A stretch of 64,000 nucleotides of DNA, from the NCBI GenBank assembly GCA_013407085.1, contig JACCGJ010026067.1:1-64000 (forward strand). Reading direction: 5' to 3'. This document shows, in pieces, positions 1-11,218 of this stretch. Numbering within the stretch: position 1 is the first letter of the stretch; every line of letters starts with the position of its first letter. The notes under the pieces were generated by a model. It had not been told where the DNA came from and made no database searches. It saw only the letters and a program-made list of their open reading frames with translations. The stretch is from Atriophallophorus winterbourni. Its lineage: Eukaryota; Platyhelminthes; Trematoda; Plagiorchiida; Microphallidae. Both the position numbers and the translations under genes were made by a program.

Positions 1-249
1 ATTAGGATCGGAATGACCAGCAAAAGCGGCTTTGAGCTGCCGGTGGGGCGCCATCAACTAATCCATTCACGTTCGGGTGGTAGGCGGTGGTTCGTATGTG
101 ATGACAGCTAAGGTGTTGAGTCAAATCTCGGAACAATGTCGATTGAAACTGAGCGCCAGGTTGGGATGCGATGATAAATAGTGTGCCAAAATAGGCAATC
201 TAGTGTTCGACAAAGACGCCTGTTACAGACTCAGTACGTGGTCTTTGAT
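1..249. other. No gene recognised
   Basis: I see no convincing coding signal. The short open frames on both strands lack a recognisable domain. The right end may be the tail of the CR1 ORF1 fragment that follows. Confidence 0.4.
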
Positions 250-1475
250 CGGAACAGCAATCGACCATGTTGTAAAGCGATCGATCGTCGTTAGGATGAA
301 TAAATATCCGTTCGATGATGTCATTAACCGACGAGGTCAATATGCAAATGAAACGTGGCCCATTACCTTTTGTGATTTGCTGAGGGAGGCAGTCTGAAAT
401 TATCAACGACAACGGCCTTTTCAACGAAAATAATATCAACCAGAAAACTTCCTTGCCTGTGGTCATGCTCAGCTCTCTCGTTAGCCTCAGGATTGCCTAC
501 CAGCTCTGGAACTCCGTGGATGATGAGATTGCGATTGAATGTCTTTCTTATGTCGCATGTATTATACCTCGTTTCGCACCATGGAATATCAGCATGATTA
601 CGAATATTCAGTGAATTGTTAGACCTAAGTAGTCGTAATACGTTTTCCCAGTCACGCTCATTTTCTAAGTTAACCCTCAAAAGTCTGGATTTATCCTGAT
701 GAAGTGAAATACGCCGTCTAGCTAAACGAGTCAATGCTAACGGCACTACAGTTCCAAGTTTCATAATTTCACACAGTTCCTTCGGTTTTTCTTCGTCGTG
801 CTTTTGACCGTCTTTGAAGAGAGTGTATTCGGCCTCTGGAACGTCAGTACAAATGACACTCCAAGAGTGTGCCTTACGATTGGTGGAAATGCTATTTCGT
901 TTCTCCAAAGCATTAACTGTTTTGGGATCAGTTGGTTGTTTAACGGCTCGCTTTAGATTCGCGGATTGTGTTGAATTTGTTTCATTTGTTTCAGACCTCT
1001 ATAAAGCACGCGGATTATGGGATCAGCTCAGTTGTGCTGAATTTAAAGATCGGGTGTCTCATATGTTGATCAACGCATTTTTTGCCATTCTGCCTTCCTA
1101 GAACCGGAGATGAAACACGATCTGCACGCTCAAGTCTAGGCTTCAGTTTGCTAATTAATAAGTCATTTAACAAACATTCAATTCTGTGTATGCTGTCTTC
1201 TAAATTCAACATTCCCATATTAGTTTCAGTCTGTGAGCTCGCAGTCGTCTTTGTACAGTTTCTAGGTTCAATTCTGCATAAATGACAGATATAGCAAACT
1301 CCAGGCATTCCGTCTTTATTGATAATTGTAATAGCATCAGCAGTCAGGGTAACGTCACACACATATCGTGGCAAATAATGCAACTAGCGTGTCGGGTTTT
1401 GTGACCTACCACCTTTCTACAAATTTGGCACACGTGACCCCCATTACTGGGCTTTGCTCGTAAGGTCATGACGCC
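250..1475 (-). mobile_element. CR1-like LINE, ORF1 fragment (copy A)
   Basis: On the minus strand this reads as ORF1 of a CR1-like non-LTR retrotransposon. The upstream part (about 1475-1015) carries a Cys/His-rich PHD-like finger (GVCYICHLCR) and a segment with TEKTNMG-like spacing before a short helix, much like the ORF1 finger at 21.0 kb. The downstream part (908-363) carries ADIPWCETRYNTC and IIHGVPEL, the RNA-binding-like C-terminal domain shared with the copies at 2.2, 8.9 and 21.7 kb. Frames change between 1383 and 1475, near 1015-908, and near 363, so the copy is dead. It is headless for ORF2. The assignment rests on the shared motifs with the nearly complete copy at 21-25 kb. Confidence 0.7.
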
Positions 1476-2202
1476 GGGGTGAAAAGATTTATCGATCGCT
1501 CTGTGTGGTAAATGGGTATGCGCGCGTCGGTTCGTATGAAGCGAAGTCGAGTCCGAAGCGGATTACAAGTTGCTCATCATCATCATCATCATGAAGCGCA
1601 AGTCTGGAGCCAGACAAAGTGCCAAGCAATATGAAGCAGGAAAAGCAGATAAGCTGGAACGCGGGCAAGCGGAATACGAAAAAGCAAATGCACCATATAG
1701 CAGTTTGTTTTTGTAGTTTCACTGCATGCGATTTTTGGGTTTTTTGTTTTGTTTTTGTTTTTTGTGTTTTTATGTAAAATAATACCCGATAAAACAATTA
1801 TGACACATAATAAAATACACATTGGTAAGTAAAGATGGATGGTGTCGTGTGATGACATAATCGTAGACAACCATAATTGTCGCGCTGACTCCGGAAGAGT
1901 CGGTAATTATCTGTTTTTGAGAAGGTAAGTTGCATATTGTTCTTTCCAGGTTGAGAGGCGCAAATCGAATTATCTTTTGGACCAAAATGGATTCCATTAT
2001 CTGGCTTCAGTCCACACTCGGGAGTCATTTGGGGTGGTTTTGCGTTCGATTGCTGATTGTGTGTCCCAGCTGAAGATTCATTTCTTGGTTCAGTTGATAG
2101 GGATTCATCAATCCGGACAGTATTTGATGCAGAGTGGGCTGCATTTATATCAGTATTTCTGTAATCGTTAATGTTTACACCTTTTGGGATTTTGTGTTTC
2201 CA
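1476..2202. other. Non-coding stretch with a short (CAT)6 tract
   Basis: There is a perfect (CAT)6 run at 1575-1592 and T/G-rich low-complexity DNA around 1735-1770. The overlapping open frames on both strands have no domain, and several are made of low-complexity sequence. Nothing else was recognised. Confidence 0.5.
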
Positions 2203-2486
2203 TCATTTCCAGTTCGAACGTACAGTATCAACCATGGTACTCATCAGGAAGTTCGTATTTAGTGGACGTGGCCCATTACCTTTGTAATTCGCTGAGAAAG
2301 ACATTCTGAAAGTATCAACGACAAAAGCCATTTCAACGAAAATAATATCAACCAGAAAACTCCCTTGCCTGTAGTCATGCTCAGCTCGCTCGTTAGCCTC
2401 AGAATTGCCTGTCAGCTCTGGAACTCCGAGGATGTTGAGATTGCGATTTGATGTCCTTCTTATGTAGCACGTATTATTCTTATTTC
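2203..2486 (-). mobile_element. CR1-like ORF1 C-terminal fragment (copy B)
   Basis: The minus-strand reading contains NLNILGVPELTG and DYRQGSFLVDIIFVE, nearly identical to copy A at 363-650. It ends with the conserved YKGNGPRPL region. It is fused in frame, at about 2487, to the reverse-transcriptase part of the neighbouring Penelope-like element, which gives one chimeric 208-codon open frame (2829-2203). The join is best read as an insertion or truncation boundary, not a designed fusion. Confidence 0.65.
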
Positions 2487-2952
2487 GAGTAAACGTAATG
2501 GTCCGAGCCTCTCGGAGTTTTCTTGGTAGTTCTTTTGACAATCTATGCGTAGGTGCTCCAGGCATTGAAGCGATTGGACCTAGTGGGATAAATTCTTTGT
2601 GCACATTTGGTAAACCGTAGAATCGCGGGATTGAGGAATCTTCCGGTTTCATTCGGAAATATTCAGCACACGTAATCTGTGTCTTGAAGCTCAGTCTCTT
2701 GAAAGCAGCGTTAATCTTTTTTTCTAGTCGTTTCGTTTCATCTTCGCTGACCTGTCGGAAGGTGGTCATGTCCCGCTGCCATGCTTCAGCTTTCTCGATG
2801 TAAACAGCTTTATCCATAACTACCGTCATTCGCCCTCTGTCTGCGGGAGAAATGACTATGTTCCGGTCGTTTTTAAGCTGTTTGATGTCTTTCCTTTCTA
2901 CCTAGCTAAACATTGGGTGATCTGCGTTTCAGTCGTGTAAAAATCCCAGAGG

Positions 2953-3939
2953 TCATGAGAAGGCAAGGAAGCAAACAAGGTCTTGTTTTCGCCGAGTCGC
3001 ATCAGGCCATTTACATCGGGATATGAATTATAGATAAATAAATAGGGTTAAAAGAAAGAAACAAAGACTAATTTTAAGGTCAACGATAATTAACACATAC
3101 TTGTCTCGGTTAGGACACGGCGGGCTGGGGTTGCTGAGGGGTAATTGGGATGATGGGGTCATTGTTGGAACAACTTGGACTGAGCCAAAACTTGTCAGGC
3201 CAGGGCAGTTTGAGTGGGTGACTGAGTTTCTTTTGTTGGCATAATGAGGGTTTGAATAGCTTTATTGCTATGGCTTCGGAGACACATAGAAGGTGGAAGC
3301 GGGCCAGTCTAGGTAGATGTGGGTTGGCACGATATATCACCTGGAAGGCTGCTTCCTTTCGGACGGTGTGAGCTGTGGTGAGGAGATGCGCCGCTATCGA
3401 GCTCCTGTTCAAATGCGATATGCCAGCGGTCAGTTGGTTGGGGATATGCTCCCTAATGCGGTCAGTCAAGCGCCTTGTCGCACGTCCTATGTAGGATGCT
3501 CGACACTAGCAACCAAATGAGTAGATACAAAAGCTGGACGTGTGGCTCGGCAACTTTTCTTTCACTGTCAGGGAGATCATGCGTTGTGAGTAAAAGAGAA
3601 TACGGAGTTGGGCTGCATTGTAGGTACCCTCAACTGCACGGCGGATCCGTTCGCCTATGACCTTGGCTATACATTCTCCTTTGTATGGCAAGCTCACATA
3701 GACCGGTTTCTTTTTCGGACCAGCTACCTGGTTTTTCTTATGTTCCGGCTGCATATTTTTTCGGATGAATCTTTCTGGGTAGCCATTTTGGGCAAGGATT
3801 TGCCGGATGATTTCGAGTTCCTCTTCCAGTGTTTCAGGCGAACAAATGTTTTGCGCCCTGTTTACCAGACATCGGATAAGCCCCCGTTTCTGGCTCAATG
3901 GGACGAAACTATCAAAATGGATGTATTGTCCGTTCCAAG
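2953..3939. repeat. Left arm of 987-bp inverted repeat
   Basis: Position x in this arm pairs with position 8697-x in the right arm from end to end, so there is no net insertion or deletion between arms. Only a few substitutions were noticed. The arm holds the end of the PLE reverse transcriptase and the GIY-YIG domain in minus orientation, then the 3' flank. Confidence 0.85.
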
Positions 3940-4799
3940 TATCTTTACGGTGGACTCGTCTCTCAATCAGACCGTTTGATTTCCTCTTCATGGCAATATC
4001 CAAAAAGAGAAACACCCGTCCTCTGGTTCAATCTCGACTGTGAATGTGATATTTGGATGTGCCGAGTTGAATTTCTCTAGGAGAAATTCGAGCTCAATTG
4101 AGTTAGGCACTATTAGGAAGATATCGTCCACATAGCGGAAATAGGCTTCCACCTTTGTGATGATGTCTGAAAGTATGGTGTTTTCCAGTTCGCCATGCAG
4201 ACGTCAACAAGTAAAGGTCCAAGTGGAGATCCCATGGCTACCCCGTCCTTCTGTCTGTATATGGTGCCATCGAACTCGAACTGTATGTTACGGGTACACA
4301 GTAGGATTAGATGTTCTAGCTCGGAGACAGGGATTGGTATGGAGATAGTATTGTTTGTGATGTACTCGCATAGATAGTTCACCGTCTCTTCCAGCGGCAC
4401 ATTGGTGAATAGCGAAGTGACATCTAGTGATATCATTTTTGACCCCATGATGTTGCGGTCTTTCACCCTTTGAACGAATTCAAATGAGTCTCGTAGGCTG
4501 TTTCGTGCAATCTGCTGCCTGGCTGGTTCAAGAATTCTGACTAGCCATTTGGCAAGTGTGTGGTAAGGGGAGTTGGACATGTCAAGAATGGGTCTTAGTG
4601 GCACATTCTTCTTGTGGATTTTGGGAAGACTATACAATCTTGGTACGCGTGAGCCCGTTGGTCTCAACCTCTCAAAGGTCAATGAGTCGATTAGATTATT
4701 TTGCTTGAGGCTTCGGAGCCGTTTAGAAATAGCCTTTTCAATGGCTGCTGTCTTGTCCTTGGAACGGACAATACATCCATTTTGATAGTTTCGTTCCAT
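3110..4799 (-). pseudogene. Penelope-like reverse transcriptase and GIY-YIG endonuclease (inner copy)
   Basis: The open frame 4799-4113 contains the PLE reverse-transcriptase landmarks RLYSLPKIHK, SLDVTSLFTNVP and GVAMGSPLGPL. A frameshift near 4190 moves the next catalytic block, FRYVDD (about 4140-4115), into another frame. The reading continues through FLDIAMKRKSNG and on to KPVYVSLPYKG (4015-3506). A TAG stop (3508-3506) falls just before ASYIG, the second half of the GIY-YIG motif. The frame 3469-3110 then gives the rest of the nuclease domain (LTDRIREHIPNQL, AAHLLTTAH). The 5' part of the gene is replaced by the inverted arm. The copy cannot make a complete protein. Confidence 0.8.
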
Positions 4800-5744
4800 T
4801 GAGCCAGAAACGGGGGCTTATCCGATGTCTGGTAAACAGGGCGCAAAACATTTGTTCGCCTGAAACACTGGAAGAGGAACTCGAAATCATCCGGCAAATC
4901 CTTGCCCAAAATGGCTACCCAGAAAGATTCATCCGTAAAAATATGCAGCCAGACCATAAGAAAAACCAGGTAGCTGGTCCGAAAAAGAAACCGGTCTATG
5001 TGAGCTTGCCATACAAAGGAGAATGTATAGCCAAGGTAATAGGCGAACGGATCCGCCGTGCAGTTGAGGGTACCTACAATGCAGCCCAACTCCGTATTCT
5101 CTTTTACTCACAACGCATGATCTCCCTGACAGTGAAAGAAAAGTTGCCGAGCCACACGTCCAGCTTTTGTATCTACTCATTTGGTTGCTAGTGTCGAGCA
5201 TCCTACATAGGACGTACGACAAGGCGCTTGACTGACCGCATTAGGGAGCATATCCCCAACCAACTGACCGCTGGCATATCGCATTTGAACAGGAGTTCGA
5301 TAGCGGCGCATCTCCTCACCACAGCTCACACCGTCCGAAAGGAAGCAGCCTTCCAGGTGATATATCGTGCCAACCCACATCTACCTAGACTGGCCCGCTT
5401 CCACCTTCTATGTGTCGCCGAAGCCATAGCAATAAAGCTATTCAAACCCTCATTATGCCAACAAAAGAAGCTCAGTCACCCACTCAAACTGCCCTGGCCT
5501 GACAAGTTTTGGCTCAGTCCAAGTTGTTCCAACAATGACCCCATCATCCCAATTACCCCTCAGCAACCCCAGCCCGCCGTGTCCTAACCGAGACAAGTAT
5601 GTGTTAATTATCGTTGACCTTAAAATTAGTCTTTGTTTCTTTCTTTTAACCCTATTTATTTATCTGTAATTCATATCCCGATGTAAATGGCCTGATGCGA
5701 CTCGGCGAAAACAAGACCTTGTTTGCTTCCTTGCCTTCTCATGA
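4758..5744. repeat. Right arm of 987-bp inverted repeat
   Basis: This is the reverse complement of 2953-3939. Its inner edge is the shared cttggaacgg/ccgttccaag block, and its outer edge overlaps the first three bases of the right 13-bp direct repeat. It carries the plus-strand copy of the GIY-YIG coding segment. Confidence 0.85.
4799..5587 (+). pseudogene. Inverted copy of the PLE C-terminal region and GIY-YIG domain
   Basis: The plus-strand frames 4799-5191 and 5228-5587 repeat the protein of the left arm almost residue for residue, from SQKRGLIRCLVNRAQN to the Pro-rich C-terminus. The same TAG stop interrupts it at 5189-5191, directly before the CRASYIGR segment. The stop therefore predates the inverted duplication. 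The copy has no upstream reverse-transcriptase core in this orientation. Confidence 0.8.
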
Positions 5745-5999
5745 TCTGCGTTTCTCGGCAATACGGGAATGATTTTTAGCCAAACATTTTCTCTTGTGTC
5801 TTGATTCATATCTTGAGATTTGATTATATCTTCCAGACCCGCTGAGAATTCACTTGTGTCGACATCCCGATTATTAAATTTTAGTCCTTTCGCAAGCACC
5901 CGCTTTTCGGTCGTTGTCAATTGCTTTGTTAAGAGATTTCTCACCCACGTCTCGGCGTAATTATCCCTTTCATTAGGCGTAATCCGTTGCAAATTTCAG

Positions 6000-6306
6000 G
6001 TCAAATGTTCTTCGATTCTTCATTTTTGCTCGGCCCGATGTTATCTGAATTGCTTTCTGCAGGTCATCTGCTAGTTGCTGCCCAATGTTGATGTCTCACC
6101 TCACTCGTTCTTCATTTTTGTAGCTTTATATTTCCTCAGACTTTCGTGGGCATCTGTAATCATCTACGTGCCGTGTGGTCGCATTATTTTGAGCTCTCGA
6201 TTATCAGGATAGACTGTTCTTATACTACACGTACATGGATATATTATACCTTGTTGGACTCCGCTCGAAATCAGGTTTCAATCAATGGAACGATGATAGT
6301 TCATTA
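6000..6306. other. No gene recognised
   Basis: Short stretch between the Penelope-like N-terminal block and the 3' end of the next CR1 copy. It probably contains the CR1 3' untranslated region (minus strand). No domain or repeat tail was recognised. Confidence 0.35.
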
Positions 6307-8230
6307 TTATTTTGAAGCGAAATTCGGATTAGCTCTCATATAATTGCTAAGTTTCGATTTAAATATAGATAAAGTGTTTGAGCTCACTAAATCGGCAGGC
6401 AGGGAATTCCAAACAAAGCACACACGTACCGAATAAAAATACCTGCGACAGTTCCGTTTGGAAACTGGTATTTCTAACTTGCAGCCATGGCAGCGGCTGT
6501 TGCTGGAAGTTCGAAGGTGGAATAATATATCCAGGGGGTGGGAAACCATAGTATTTTGTATGCGAGGATGAGATCACCTCGCATTCTTCTTTGTGTAAGT
6601 GTCCTCAGCTCCAGTCGTCTGAGCCGCCTGATGAATGGCGTATTTTCGAGTCCAATGACCAGCTTAGAAGCTCTCTGATATATGCGATCCAGAAGTAAGA
6701 TGTCTTTTTGGAGCCATGGTGTCCAGACTTGTGCGACATAGTCTAGAACCGGGTGTGTATATGCATCCATCATGCGAAGAAAACACCCCGGGGAAAAACG
6801 TCCAAATATCCGCCGTAACAGGCCGAGCAGCCGAGACGCGCTTCTGTAAACGGTTTCGCATTGTAGACCATTTTTCAAACTAGCGCAAATCCAGACATCT
6901 AGGTCCTTTTCTTCTTCGGTCTACTCCAGGTTTCTGTCGCCGAGCTTGTATTGATAGGATAAGCCAATTTCGCGTCCGATCTGAATCATCTTCGACTTTT
7001 GCATATTCAATGACAATTTATTTTCGGATGACCAGATGTGCAAAGCATTCAAATCGTTTTGCATAAAAATGCAATCGTCAGCATTTCTGATTCGCCTCCA
7101 TACGTTTATATCGTCAGCATACAATACCATCTTACTATCATTTGGTATTGGTATATCGTTCATATAGACTAGAAACAGTATTGGTCCAAGCATTGAGCCT
7201 TGTGGAAGACCGCTAATGACATCGATGTTCTTCGATAATAGGCCTTCCACACGAACTCGGATGTGTCTGTTGCTGAGGTAATCTCTTATCAATTCGTATA
7301 GTCTTCCAACAATACCGTGTTTCTTTAGCTTGTTAAAGAGTAATTTATAATCAACTCTTTCGAACGCACTAGAAATGTCCAGGTAGCACGCATGAATACA
7401 GCCCCCGCACCTACAACCCTCGTCCAATCATCTAAGCTTGTCAGCAAATTTGTTAGACAAGAGCGATTTCTGCGAAATCCATGTTGGGAAACTGCCAAAA
7501 GTTGGTTCATTTCCAGATGTCGCACTGTTTCTGCGGTTAATTTTCGCTCAAATCTTTTGATTCCGAAGACAGCAATGTCACCGGCCTGTAATTTTTAACT
7601 TCAGAACTGCAACCACCTTTGTAAATGCGTATTGTTTGTCCCAGTTTCCAGTCTTTTGTCTCTACACCAGCTTTGAGCAAATTATTAAAGATGCAAGATA
7701 GAGTTTCATATCGCTGCGCATCACAGGTTTTGAGCATCTTTGGAGTTATCTCGTCTGGTCCTGTAGATTTCTTTACGATTAATTTTCGTAAGTGCTGCGC
7801 TACCATCAGCGCAGTAATCAATACTTCACTCAAGGTCGGTCGGTCACGTCGAATGATTGGTTTCTGATCAGGCTCCTCCGGCATAAAAGTCTGCTAACAC
7901 ATCAGCGGTTTGATTAATGGATTCTATGAAGCCGGACGAAGTTTTTAGGGCAAAGATGCCTGGTTTAATATTCGTTCTATCGTGTACAAGTCTATATAAG
8001 AGCTCCGGATTCTGGTGCATCTGAGAAATCAATTGCGATTGGAAAGCTTGTTTATCATCTCGAATTAAGCTGATAACTTTGTTTCGCAATCGTGTAAATT
8101 GTGCCCAAGTATCAGCTGTGTTGGTAGCCTTGTTAAACTCCCATGCTACTGCCCTTTGTTTCATCCAATTTTTAGTCCTGCTTCTTAGTAAACATTTATT
8201 ACGTTGAGACGCTTTCTTCAAAACAAACAT
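6307..8230 (-). pseudogene. CR1 reverse transcriptase, decayed (copy C)
   Basis: Successive minus-strand frames give the reverse transcriptase in order: LLYRLVHDRTNIKPGIFAL (8230-7868), NYRPVTLLS (7884-7537), SQHGFRRNRSCLTNLLTSLD (7525-7325), LDISSAFERVDYKLL and GLPQGSMLGPILFL (7427-6921), and HPVLDYVAQVWTPWLQKD (6878-6474). The catalytic YADD block is intact at 7121-7110. The C-terminal RCHGCKLEIPVSKRNCRRYF segment ends at 6307. At least four frame changes separate the pieces. Confidence 0.8.
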
Positions 8231-9150
8231 TGAATGTTCCTTCTGTATAGATTTCAGGTGCTGTAAGAGAGATTGTTAATGACTATTCGGATAGGAGTAA
8301 TCCAGTTGTGCGGAACTAGTGCTTTGTTACTCGGCACACAGATCACGGTAGTTCACCCTTCTGACGCATTTCGTTTTGTCACTGTTGCGCCTAGCTCTAC
8401 AAACGTACTCGAATTATAGGAGAACGTGATCGCTTTGTCCAATTGGCGGTTTATAAACGATATTCTCTACAGCTGTGGGATCTGTTGTAAGTATTAAGTC
8501 CAAGATAGAAGGCTGGTCTGTTCCCCTCATACAAGTAAATCCAAAAACGTGGTTATAAAGGGGTGCGTAATCCAAAACGGCTCGAATTTCTTTTTCAAGT
8601 GTCTCTGATGAATGATCATTCCGGCGATAGAGCTAGGTAAAGTTGAAATCCCCCATTATCAATATTTACGTATTGTACCGCGTTATTACATAGCGCAAAG
8701 CATTAATCGGTTTATTGTTTAGGCTGAGAGTTGCTGTTGGAGAACGATTGATCACTCCAATAATGCAGATTAACGATTGCTTGAAGTAGAGTGCTGCTTC
8801 TCCGCCATTTATCTCCGTATTTATTTCTTCCATTTGAATGGAAACTCTGCTATTCTCTGTTTCCAGACGCGAGAGTGTTTGACTTGCTTTGGGTGGCTAA
8901 GTCTAACATCCTTGGGTAGTGTTCGTTTTCCTTTATCCATTCCAACCTTACTCTTTCACCCATAGCGCTGGTCAATAACGTAATCTTAAGAGTTTTCGGT
9001 CCATCCCCTTTATATTTTGGCGAAAAAGGAACTCGAAAAGTGTCCACAACAACGGCATTAGAAATATCTAGAGTACACGCAATGTAGCGCCATTGATTGA
9101 CGTCGTGCTCAACGGTTTCCTGATTTCATGCTCTAGAAGTATTTTCTTGT
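6307..9150 (-). mobile_element. CR1-like LINE, ORF1 end plus ORF2 (copy C)
   Basis: Read right to left, this is one 5'-truncated CR1-like copy. 9115-8850 is the ORF1 C-terminus (VVVDTFRVPFSPKYKGDGP). 8850-8240 is the AP-type endonuclease, with blocks resembling GVINRSPTATLS, ILIMGDFN and IGQSDH in shifting frames. 8230-6307 is the reverse transcriptase and C-terminal region. Fragments follow the canonical order without rearrangement, so it is a simple insertion that has decayed by frameshifts. Confidence 0.8.
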
Positions 9151-9856
9151 ACACAAGGTAGAACTATACTTCGCGATACCGTTTGTTTCCTGGCGTTCAA
9201 GCTACCCTTCCTTCCCCACCACGGTACATCGGGATATATGCGGCATTTTGAGTCGGAATCTGTCTTGAGTATGTACGCATTCAGCAATACGTTCTCGATA
9301 TCCAGGCCCTTGGCAATGAGGTCACGTTGGTTCCATGTCGCTGTCGATCGATTTTATTGTCTGTATGTTGGATCTCCTGAAGCGGTCAAACATGTTAGTA
9401 GCCGGAAAAGGGTTGTTCGGCTGTGTGATGGGTTTTTGGTCGACGGGTCGAGGTGGCTGTTTTGGAACCCGTGATTTCGTCATGTATTACATAATCCACT
9501 GTAACTCGTTAACCACATAAGATAGAACACAGAAACAAGTATCAAAATATGTTGCTCGACGCGATCGTTGCAATGATAGCAAAAACCGTAGAATAGTTAG
9601 CTATTGGAAATAGTTTGCGCACGTGAGCAAACTGTGGAATAACGATATTGTAGCAAACGTTCGAGGTCCCCGTGCTGTGAAATTGTATCTGCCTACTTGT
9701 CATTTGTCAGTAGATCAAATACAAAATACCTTCATACGGGTCGTTCAATTGAAATCTGATTCGTCGCTTCTCGAAACCGGTTATTTGATTGGCTAAAATT
9801 ATTCATTCTAGGTCAACTAAAACTCCTCGCACGGATCAGGGATCACTTTGGTAATT
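9151..9856. other. No gene recognised; probable 5' region of the MULE
   Basis: The short plus-strand frames around 9238-9520 have no recognisable domain. The right part should contain the 5' untranslated region and terminal repeat of the Mutator-like element that follows, but I could not match a terminal inverted repeat by eye. Confidence 0.35.
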
Positions 9857-10399
9857 ATGAGCCCTAACGATATCATTGAGCTTTTTCAGCATACTATTTG
9901 TAACCGGTTGTTCGAAAGTCTCGAGGAATTGAACCACATGCCGGCAGAATTGACTCGAGTTTCTGGTACCCACTATTCCATACGATCTTCGAAAAGAAAT
10001 CCAGCGGGCCAGCTGACATTAATGAAATACGAGTGTCAACGAAAAGGATCCGTACAGAGGCATACATGTGGAATTCGTCGTCGAACTTCCACCGCAACAC
10101 ATTGCGAAGCGTATTTCAACGTTGGTCGTCGTGGTGTCCAATTTCGTATCACTACTAGTAACATGGCCTATAACCATGAATTACTAACTGGTGAAGCCGG
10201 ATCGTGGCACTTCCGCAACAAACGACTAACTCCTTCGGAACTGGATGCCATTCAGCCCATGCTTGAAAGCGGAGACTCATCATTCAATATTCGTTATTAT
10301 GTGAAGACTCGATTCGAGAAGAATCTTACTGGCTGGGACGTTGTGAATATGCGTCGTCGAGTTCTGGTAGGACGAAACAATCCAGGTAATCGTTGTTAA
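9857..10399 (+). pseudogene. MULE transposase N-terminus with FAR1-like zinc-binding domain
   Basis: The reading from ATG 9857 contains LMKYECQRKG, then RRRTSTATHCEAYFNV, FRITTSNMAYNHELLTG and RLTPSELDAI. The Cys...Cys...His-x-His spacing (C of YEC, C of THC, then the H of YNHEL) fits the FAR1/WRKY-GCM1-type finger found at the N-terminus of MULE transposases. The frame ends at TGTTAA (10399). A weak GT-AG intron (donor near 10386, acceptor near 10459) is possible, but it does not restore an uninterrupted reading. Confidence 0.7.
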
Positions 10400-10474
10400 A
10401 ATGCAATTAAGATAAAATACTAATTAGTGGCTATATTTATAATAATCCATTTTTCACAGCCTAAATTCGCAGAA

Positions 10475-11200
10475 TGGAAGCTGGACTGAACGTCGCTGGA
10501 AAGGCACGGGAACTGCTGGACGAAACAGACGGGATGATGCATTTCAGCTTCAGTAAATAAGAAATGCTAAGTTTGTTTAGTCGTTTTTCCGATTTTATTC
10601 TCATCGATGGTACATTCCGTACTAATCGTGAGAAATATTTTTCATATCAATTGATTATCGTGGATGGCTACAGAAAAAGTCTTCCTGTAGCACTATGATT
10701 TATGTGGCGGGAAACAACACAGGCAGACATTCCTACTAACTTTTGTTGACTTCGTCGGTGATAGGAATGCCGTTCGTGTCATTATGTCCGATGCAGCCCC
10801 TGCGATAGCGAATGCTGTTGAAGACGTTTTCCCCAACGCTTCGCATCTGCTTTGCCGAGTGCACATTCTGCGGAATGTCACTCGTCGTAACCCCCAAAGG
10901 GAGGCACTTAAATGGGTGTGCGTAGCAATAAGTAACAGGAGTTTGTAGCGGTTCGTCTTTGCGTTAATCAATGTGCAGAGATCGGATCCAGTGTTCTTTC
11001 TGTACTTAAAAGGGCAACACTGTGGCAGCTCCAGCAAGTGGGCAAATGCCCGAGGTCTTAAGGTATCCACTCACGGTTTTTGGGACACGAACATGGTAGA
11101 GGCGATGCACAAATGTGTAAAAATGAATCACCTTAGTGGTAAGATCGCAAAATGGGAGGCCATTCGGTTATCCCAAATCGGTGTTGGGTATCTTATCTGG
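10475..11200 (+). pseudogene. MULE catalytic domain, frameshifted
   Basis: The reading RMEAGLNVAGKARELLDE leads through a TAA stop (near 10558) into LFSRFSDFILIDGTFRTNR. The IDGTFR segment holds the first catalytic Asp. It continues with VRVIMSDAAPAIANAV, the second Asp block, and SHLLCRVHILRN, the C-x2-H signature of MULE transposases. Later sequence around 10930-11200 is in other frames. The copy is inactive. Confidence 0.7.
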
Positions 11201-11218
11201 CACTGACAACGCTAAATT

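Larger units (their letters stand above)
2931..5741. mobile_element. Palindromic Penelope-like element insertion
   Basis: This 2.8-kb insertion has a central minus-strand reverse-transcriptase segment (3940-4757) flanked by two inverted arms of 987 bp (2953-3939 and 4758-5744). The left end carries 22 bp (2931-2952) absent from the right end. The insertion is bounded by the 13-bp direct repeat tgatctgcgtttc (2918-2930 and 5742-5754), which looks like a target-site duplication. Penelope-like elements are known for terminal repeats in direct or inverted order and for 5' ends made of inverted 3' sequence, which fits this structure. Arm identity is very high by eye, so the inverted duplication is young relative to the rest of the region. 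Confidence 0.75.
2487..5999 (-). mobile_element. Host Penelope-like element, split in two by a later insertion
   Basis: Two minus-strand blocks belong to one Penelope-like element. Block 1 (5999-5742) encodes the N-terminal region with the typical KRVLAKGLKFN motif. Block 2 (2930-2487) encodes the start of the reverse transcriptase, including NIVISPADRGRMTVVMDKA and RFYGLPNVHK. The blocks are separated by the foreign segment 2931-5741. If that segment and one copy of the 13-bp direct repeat (2918-2930 = 5742-5754) are skipped, the reading continues across the join in a Penelope-like order, with one stop close to the join. The rest of the reverse transcriptase is lost at 2487, where a CR1 fragment begins. 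Confidence 0.65.

Noticed and set aside
1489..1870. Minus-strand frames with a poly-Asp stretch and Lys/Thr-rich runs
   Set aside because: They are translations of the (CAT)n tract and T/G low-complexity DNA.
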